Source: Comamonadaceae bacterium (GTDB lineage Bacteria; Pseudomonadota; Gammaproteobacteria; Burkholderiales; Burkholderiaceae_C). Taken from it: DNA of 11,055 nucleotides. Position numbers and translations under genes: made by a program. Of the stretch, positions 6,974-11,055 are shown piece by piece; the stretch's first letter is position 1; every line of letters begins with the position of its first letter. The stretch is taken from NCBI GenBank assembly GCA_947374505.1, contig CANCCE010000083.1, positions 1 to 11,055 on the forward strand, given 5' to 3'. The notes under the pieces were generated by a model, which had not been told where the DNA came from, did not search any database, and saw nothing but the letters and a program-made list of their open reading frames with translations.

Positions 6974-7276
6974 ATGATTCTCGAACTCGCCGACATTCGT
7001 ATTCATCCCGGCCAACAGACGGCTTTCAAGGAAGCCATCGAACGGGGTCTGCGCACCGTGATTTCGGGTGCCCATGGTTTCAATGGTTTCAAGCTGAACA
7101 AAGGGATCGAGAATCCAGAGCGCTACGTGCTGCAGATTTTCTGGGCCACGCTGGAAGACCACACCGTGGGATTTCGGGATTCGCCAGCCTTTGCCAACTG
7201 GCGGGCGATTGTCGGTCCCTTCTTCGCCGCACCGCCGGTGGTCGAACACTTTGAACTGCTGCTGAAATCGGAGTGA
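6974..7276 (+). CDS. Antibiotic biosynthesis monooxygenase (ABM) domain protein
   Basis: This 100-residue protein is a single ferredoxin-like alpha/beta ABM domain. Visible family features are the opening strand MILELADIRIHPG, the helix QTAFKEAIERGLRTV, the strand/turn ERYVLQIFWATLEDH, the helix segment FRDSPAFANWRAIVGPFF, and the closing strand VVEHFELLLKS. Family members include small cofactor-free oxygenases, quinol monooxygenases and haem-degrading enzymes, as well as proteins with no proven activity, so the reaction cannot be assigned. ATG 6974 is chosen because AAGGAA (6965-6970 region) sits at good spacing before it; a longer TTG-initiated frame from 6884 would add a sequence unlike the family. 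A -10-like TAAAAT at 6915-6920 lies upstream without a clear -35. It precedes the FAH hydrolase by 90 bases on the same strand and may belong to the same catabolic unit. Confidence 0.85.
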   Translation: MILELADIRIHPGQQTAFKEAIERGLRTVISGAHGFNGFKLNKGIENPERYVLQIFWATLEDHTVGFRDSPAFANWRAIVGPFFAAPPVVEHFELLLKSE

Positions 7277-7366
7277 TCGGGCTCCTACCGACGTCAAGCT
7301 GCGCTACATTAATTTAAACCGTCCGGCGCATGTCGCACTGGGCATACATCAAGAAGAAAGAGTCTC

Positions 7367-8062
7367 ATGAGTTTTGTTTTCACGCCTCCTGCGACGGTTT
7401 CCGTCCCCGTCGTCGGACTGACTGAGCGATTTCCTGTGAACCGCGTTTACTGCGTCGGTCGCAACTATGAAGAGCACGCCAAAGAAATGGGTTTCACCGG
7501 TCGTGAGCCACCGTTCTTTTTTCTCAAGCCCGCCAATGCTTTGGTAGTGATTGAGGAGGGCCAGACCGGCGTCATGCCCTACCCTAGCCTGACAAAAAAT
7601 TTCCACCATGAAATCGAGCTGGTGGTGGCGATTGGCACTGGCGGTAAAAACATCAAGGCGGCCGATGCCATGAAGCACATCTACGGCTATGCCGTGGGCC
7701 TTGACATGACGCGCCGTGACCTGCAAAACGAAGCCAAAAAGCTCGGTCGCCCCTGGGACATCGGCAAAGGCTTTGATCACTCTGCACCGATCGGCCCGAT
7801 CACCCGTGCAGCGGATGCTGGCGACATCGAAAATGCGGAACTCTTTGTGCAAGTTAATGGCCAAGACCGCCAGCGCAGCGACACCTCTAAACTGATTTGG
7901 AATATCGCCGAAAGCATCGAGCACCTGTCCGCGGCATGGGAGCTGCAACCCGGCGACCTGATCATGAGCGGCACACCTGCTGGCGTCGCAGCCGTGGTGT
8001 CGGGCGACACCTTGGTCGGTGGCGTGGCGGGTATCGGCACGTTGACCGTCAAAGTCAGCTGA
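7367..8062 (+). CDS. Fumarylacetoacetate hydrolase family protein (fumarylpyruvate/acylpyruvate hydrolase-like)
   Basis: This cytosolic metal-dependent enzyme of 231 residues is close in size to the short FAH forms (E. coli YcgM, FAHD1, NagK). These cleave C-C bonds of acylpyruvates such as fumarylpyruvate, or decarboxylate oxaloacetate. Visible signatures are YCVGRNYEEHAKEMG (28-42, with the conserved His37), FFFLKP (50-55), the metal ligands Glu82 and Glu84 in HHEIELVVAIG with Asp113 in GLDMTRRDLQ, the segment KGFDHSAPIGP (134-144), and DLIMSGTPAGVAAV (197-210). Similarity to NagK-type fumarylpyruvate hydrolase of the gentisate pathway is suggestive, but no gentisate dioxygenase or maleylpyruvate isomerase lies in the window, so the substrate is open. 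An AG-rich stretch (7351-7362) precedes ATG 7367. The TRAP genes begin 44 bases downstream on the same strand, suggesting co-transcription and a shared substrate pathway. Confidence 0.9.
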   Translation: MSFVFTPPATVSVPVVGLTERFPVNRVYCVGRNYEEHAKEMGFTGREPPFFFLKPANALVVIEEGQTGVMPYPSLTKNFHHEIELVVAIGTGGKNIKAADAMKHIYGYAVGLDMTRRDLQNEAKKLGRPWDIGKGFDHSAPIGPITRAADAGDIENAELFVQVNGQDRQRSDTSKLIWNIAESIEHLSAAWELQPGDLIMSGTPAGVAAVVSGDTLVGGVAGIGTLTVKVS

Positions 8063-8094
8063 GGCTGAGCGTGAATGCCTGCCAATAATTCCCC

Positions 8095-8098
8095 GGAG
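8095..8098 (+). promoter_or_regulatory. Ribosome binding site that decides the dctQ start
   Basis: GGAG at 8095-8098 is 8 bases before TTG 8107, an ideal spacing. It overlaps the in-frame GTG at 8098, which therefore cannot use it. This favours TTG 8107 as the dctQ start. Confidence 0.6.
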
Positions 8099-8106
8099 TG
8101 GCCGCC

Positions 8107-8610
8107 TTGAAAACTTTTCACACACTAGCCAAGCTGTTCGCTATCCTGGCTGGATTGCTAATGACATTCATCACGCTCATGACCTGCTGGAGTGTGATCG
8201 GGCGCAACCTTTTTGACACGTCTTTGATCGGTGACTTTGAACTCACCGGCTTAGCGACCGGTGCGGCCATCGCGCTGTTCATGCCTTACTGCCAAGCCAA
8301 GCGCGGGAATATCATTGTGGATTTTTTCACATCCAAAGTCAGTGAGAAAAACCAAGCGGGACTCGATAGATTCGGCGCGCTGCTCTTGGCGCTGTTGTTT
8401 GCTTTGCTCGCTTGGCGAACAACCCTCGGTGGGCTGAACTCTTTCAACACACAATCAGAATCACAAATTCTCGGTTTTCCGGTATGGACGGTGTACGCGT
8501 CAATGGTGCCGCCTTTTGTGCTGACCGCCCTGATTGGTTTAGGTCAAATGATCTTTGGCCTAGACGCCGGTGACACCGATGCAGTTGATGTCGGGGAGAT
8601 GCACTCATGA
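8107..8610 (+). CDS. dctQ: TRAP transporter small permease subunit (DctQ family)
   Basis: This is the small inner-membrane subunit of a tripartite ATP-independent periplasmic transporter; it binds the large permease and helps couple the sodium gradient to solute uptake. The protein is about 167 residues with four hydrophobic segments (roughly residues 8-30, 44-62, 85-105 and 126-148). The family pattern is clear: VIGRNLFDTSLIGDFELTG around the end of helix 1, then AIALFMPYCQAKRGNIIVDFF, and a last helix before an acidic tail. The start is taken as TTG 8107 because of the well-placed GGAG; an in-frame GTG at 8098 would add three residues but lacks a ribosome binding site. It follows the FAH gene by 44 bases. 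Its TGA overlaps the dctM ATG in an ATGA arrangement, implying translational coupling. Confidence 0.92.
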   Translation: MKTFHTLAKLFAILAGLLMTFITLMTCWSVIGRNLFDTSLIGDFELTGLATGAAIALFMPYCQAKRGNIIVDFFTSKVSEKNQAGLDRFGALLLALLFALLAWRTTLGGLNSFNTQSESQILGFPVWTVYASMVPPFVLTALIGLGQMIFGLDAGDTDAVDVGEMHS

Positions 8611-9926
8611 GCCCGCTCATATTGGCTCTGCTGATCTTCGGCATCATGCTGGTCTTCATGGCCATTCGGGTGCCTATTGCGGTGTCCATGTTTGTGGCTG
8701 GCGCTGCCGGCTACGTCATGCAAACCGGCTGGGGACCGTTTTCAAACTTCTTGAACGCGCAAGCCTTTGCGCGTTTTGCCAGCTACGACCTGTCGGTCAT
8801 TCCCCTCTTCATCCTGATGGGGCATTTCGCCACGCAGGGCGGCATCAGCAAAGCCCTGTTCCAATTTGCCGCCGGAGTCATGGGTGGTTTCAGGGGCGGA
8901 TTGGCCATGGCGGCGGTGCTGGCCAGCGCGGCGTTTGGCGCGATCTGCGGCTCGTCAGTGGCCACAGCGGCGACCATCACTGGCGTCGCCCTGCCGGAGA
9001 TGAAACGCCACGGCTACTCAGGCCGGCTGGCCACCGGCACGCTGGCAGCGGGCGGCACCCTTGGCATCCTGATTCCACCTTCTGTGCCACTGGTCATCTA
9101 CGCGATTTTGACCGAGCAAAACATCGCTAAATTGTTTGCCGCGGCGATGGTTCCAGGCATCATCGCCATGCTCGGCTACATGGTGGCGATTGGCATTTAT
9201 GTTCGACTGGTCCCCGGGCAAGCGCCTGAGGTCGACCCCCATCGTCCTAAGCTGACGCTGGCATCTTTGATGGGAATCATCCCCATCGGTATCATCTTTG
9301 TGATTGTTTTTGGTGGCATTTATGGCGGCGTTTTCACGCCCACTGAAGGCGCAGCAGTGGGTGCTGCAGCGACCTTTTTAGCGGCCATGCTGAAACGCGA
9401 AATCACTTGGGCCAAATTCAAGTTGTGCTTTTACGCGACTGCCAGCAGTTCCGCCATGATCTTTCTGATCTTCATCGGCGCCGACCTGATGAACTCAGCC
9501 TTGGCCCTGACGCAGGTGCCGAACCAGTTGGCCAGTTTGGTCGGCGGCTGGGGGTTGTCGCCGCTGATGGTCGTCACCGCCATCTTGCTGTTCTATGTCG
9601 TGCTCGGCGCAGTGATGGACGAACTCTCGATGTTGCTGCTGACCATCCCGATCTTTTTCCCGATGGTCATCGGTATGGACTTTGGCATGCCAAGGGAATC
9701 GGTGGCTATTTGGTTTGGCATCATGGTACTGATGACCGTCGGCTTCGGACTTTTGGCACCGCCTGTCGGCCTCAACGTTTACGTCGTCAACGGCCTCGCC
9801 AAAGACGTCCCGATTGGCGAAAGCTACAAAGGCGTGATGCCCTTTTTGATCAGCGATGCCCTGCGCACGACCCTGCTGCTGTTTTTCCCTGGCGTCTCAC
9901 TGTGGCTGGTCAAGTACGTCTCATAA
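8607..9926 (+). CDS. dctM: TRAP transporter large permease subunit (DctM family)
   Basis: This large inner-membrane subunit forms the transport path of the TRAP system. At 439 residues with many hydrophobic helices it is the normal DctM length (about 425-440). Family motifs are in order: RVPIAVSM (21-28), DLSVIPLFILMGHFA (61-75), GGFRGGLAMAAVLASAAFGAICGSSVATAATI (starting at 93, with the conserved GSS), PEMKRHGYS (130-138), GGTLGILIPPSVPLVIYA (149-166), GVFTPTEGAAVG, and LLAPPVGLNVYVVNG near the C-terminus. All hallmarks are intact, so it should be functional. ATG 8607 overlaps the dctQ stop by 4 bases, and GGGGAG (8593-8598) gives it a strong ribosome binding site at 8-base spacing. DctP follows after 77 bases. 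The ligand is not determined by this subunit. Confidence 0.96.
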   Translation: MSPLILALLIFGIMLVFMAIRVPIAVSMFVAGAAGYVMQTGWGPFSNFLNAQAFARFASYDLSVIPLFILMGHFATQGGISKALFQFAAGVMGGFRGGLAMAAVLASAAFGAICGSSVATAATITGVALPEMKRHGYSGRLATGTLAAGGTLGILIPPSVPLVIYAILTEQNIAKLFAAAMVPGIIAMLGYMVAIGIYVRLVPGQAPEVDPHRPKLTLASLMGIIPIGIIFVIVFGGIYGGVFTPTEGAAVGAAATFLAAMLKREITWAKFKLCFYATASSSAMIFLIFIGADLMNSALALTQVPNQLASLVGGWGLSPLMVVTAILLFYVVLGAVMDELSMLLLTIPIFFPMVIGMDFGMPRESVAIWFGIMVLMTVGFGLLAPPVGLNVYVVNGLAKDVPIGESYKGVMPFLISDALRTTLLLFFPGVSLWLVKYVS

Positions 9927-9990
9927 CCCTAGGGCTTCTACCCCTTCTCAAAATGCCCGCTTTACCGTAAGTTACCCGCATCAATTCACA

Positions 9991-9994
9991 GGAG
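9991..9994 (+). promoter_or_regulatory. Ribosome binding site of dctP
   Basis: GGAG (within CAGGAGA) lies 9 bases before ATG 10004. It is a strong site, fitting the need for more periplasmic binding protein than permease. The 77-base dctM-dctP gap holds no convincing terminator or promoter. Confidence 0.7.
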
Positions 9995-10003
9995 ACCTTC
10001 AAA

Positions 10004-11055
10004 ATGATTCAAAGACGCACCCTTCTGAAGACTGGCGCAGCCGCTGCCCTTGGTGCGCCAGCCCTGTCCGGGCTGGCCCAGCAGTCGGTCACACTCAAGT
10101 TTCACACCTTCATGTCCCCGCAGTCGGGCGTCTGGCTCGGCATGCACAAGCCGTGGATGGCCAAGGTTGAAAAAGAATCCGGCGGACGCATTAAATTTGA
10201 AGCCTATCCGGCCATGCAACTGGGCGGCACGCCGGTGCAACTGTACGACCAAGCCAAAGACGGTGTGGTCGACGTGGTCTGGACGCTGCCCGGCAACACC
10301 GCAGGCCGGTTCCCGCGCGTCGAGGTGTTTGAGTTGCCGTTCATGATGACCAACGCCGAAGCCACCTCCAAAGCTTACTGGGAGTACGTGCAAACGGTCG
10401 CGGCAGACGAATTCAAAGACACCCAAGTGATCGCGCTGCAGGTGCATGGGCCCGGCGTGATTCACACCGCCGACAAACCCGTCAAGTCGGTGGCTGACAT
10501 GCGCGGACTCAAGCTGCGGGCACCGACACGACAAGTCACCAAGCTGCTTGGCGTTCTGGGGGCTATTCCCGTGGGCATGTTGCTGCCCGGTATTCCTGAC
10601 GCGCTGAGCAAAGGCACCATCAATGGCTGCGCCATCCCTTGGGAAGTCGTACCAGCAGTCAAGGTGCAAGAGCTGACCAAGTTCCACGCCGAGTTCGACC
10701 CGGCTGGCGGCAGCCTCTACACCACCACCTTCATCATGACGATGAACAAGGCCAAGTACAACTCGCTGTCGCCCGATCTGAAAAAGATCATCGACAACAA
10801 CTCCGGCATGGCAACATCGGCTTGGCTGGGCAAGGCGCAACAGGCCAATGACATTCCAGGCCGAAAATCAGCGGCTGACCGTGGTAATTCCATTTACACG
10901 GTGAGCCAGGCTGAAGCACAGGAATTCCGCCGCAAGTCCCGCGCCGTCGAGGTTGAGTGGGTGCAAGACATGGACAAGCGCGGCTTTGACGGCAAAAAAC
11001 TGCTGGACACTGCACGCAGCCTGATCGAAAAACACACGAAAACAACCAAGGCCTG
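10004..11055 (+). CDS. dctP: TRAP transporter periplasmic substrate-binding protein (DctP family), stop codon cut by window edge
   Basis: This is the periplasmic solute receptor that delivers ligand to DctQM. The frame runs from ATG 10004 for 350 codons to the last full codon (GCC); the window ends in TG, so the stop is very probably TGA with its A one base outside. The N-terminus, MIQRRTLLKTGAAAALGAPA, is a signal peptide with twin arginines and an RRxLLK pattern, suggesting Tat export, with likely cleavage after GLA near residue 25. Mature-domain features include VTLKFHTFMSP, then GGRIKFEAYPAMQLGG (60-75), DGVVDVVWTLPG, ELPFMM (110-115), and MRGLKLRAPT (166-175), in which Arg172 matches the family arginine that pairs with the ligand carboxylate. 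This points to an organic-acid ligand. Length is normal for DctP. Being last in FAH-dctQ-dctM-dctP, its ligand is probably linked to the hydrolase pathway. Confidence 0.94.
   Translation, partial: MIQRRTLLKTGAAAALGAPALSGLAQQSVTLKFHTFMSPQSGVWLGMHKPWMAKVEKESGGRIKFEAYPAMQLGGTPVQLYDQAKDGVVDVVWTLPGNTAGRFPRVEVFELPFMMTNAEATSKAYWEYVQTVAADEFKDTQVIALQVHGPGVIHTADKPVKSVADMRGLKLRAPTRQVTKLLGVLGAIPVGMLLPGIPDALSKGTINGCAIPWEVVPAVKVQELTKFHAEFDPAGGSLYTTTFIMTMNKAKYNSLSPDLKKIIDNNSGMATSAWLGKAQQANDIPGRKSAADRGNSIYTVSQAEAQEFRRKSRAVEVEWVQDMDKRGFDGKKLLDTARSLIEKHTKTTKA

Noticed and set aside
7349..8125. - strand open frame of 258 codons opposite the FAH gene
   Set aside because: Antisense shadow; the + strand protein carries all FAH motifs.
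9986..10840. - strand open frame of 284 codons opposite dctP
   Set aside because: dctP is a full-length recognisable protein with signal peptide and ribosome binding site; the antisense frame shows no family features.

Overview
This 11,055-base window looks like chromosomal DNA from a betaproteobacterium of the Burkholderiales, most likely Comamonadaceae (Rhodoferax/Polaromonas-like). That placement is an inference from the GC-rich coding style, the form of the RNase R, RimO and Nnr proteins, and a TRAP transporter next to an acylpyruvate-type hydrolase. No mobile element, CRISPR array, rRNA or clear sign of transfer is visible. Coding density is high, and no gene-free stretch exceeds 300 bases; the longest is 225 bases, between rnr and tRNA-Leu.

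Left part (1-2191, + strand): the C-terminal 188 residues of an amidase-signature enzyme, cut by the window edge, then nnr, a two-domain NAD(P)HX epimerase/dehydratase that repairs damaged nicotinamide cofactors.

Left-middle (2200-5009, - strand): rnr (RNase R), followed 5 bases later by a YggT-family membrane protein, read as one operon that converges on nnr. This RNase R has no N-terminal winged-helix domain, appears to start at TTG, and has a long basic tail.

Middle (5010-5408): an AT-rich spacer carries a probable rnr promoter, a probable tRNA promoter and an orphan terminator-like hairpin on the + strand with no gene to serve. Next come a complete tRNA-Leu(CAG) and a perfect 18-bp stem that can act as a shared terminator for the tRNA and the converging rimO.

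Right-middle (5406-6839, - strand): rimO, the radical-SAM methylthiotransferase for ribosomal protein S12.

Right part (6974-11055, + strand): a run that looks like a small catabolic unit. It contains an ABM-fold protein, a fumarylacetoacetate-hydrolase-family enzyme related to fumarylpyruvate/acylpyruvate hydrolases, and a complete three-part TRAP transporter (DctQ, DctM, DctP). The likely logic is import of an organic acid by the TRAP system and hydrolysis of an oxo-acid by the FAH enzyme, but the substrate cannot be read from the sequence. The DctP gene lacks only the last base of its presumed TGA stop.

Most of the window is ordinary housekeeping. The least explained element is the orphan hairpin plus T-run at 5130-5185; the hydrolase-TRAP unit is the most useful target for functional assignment.
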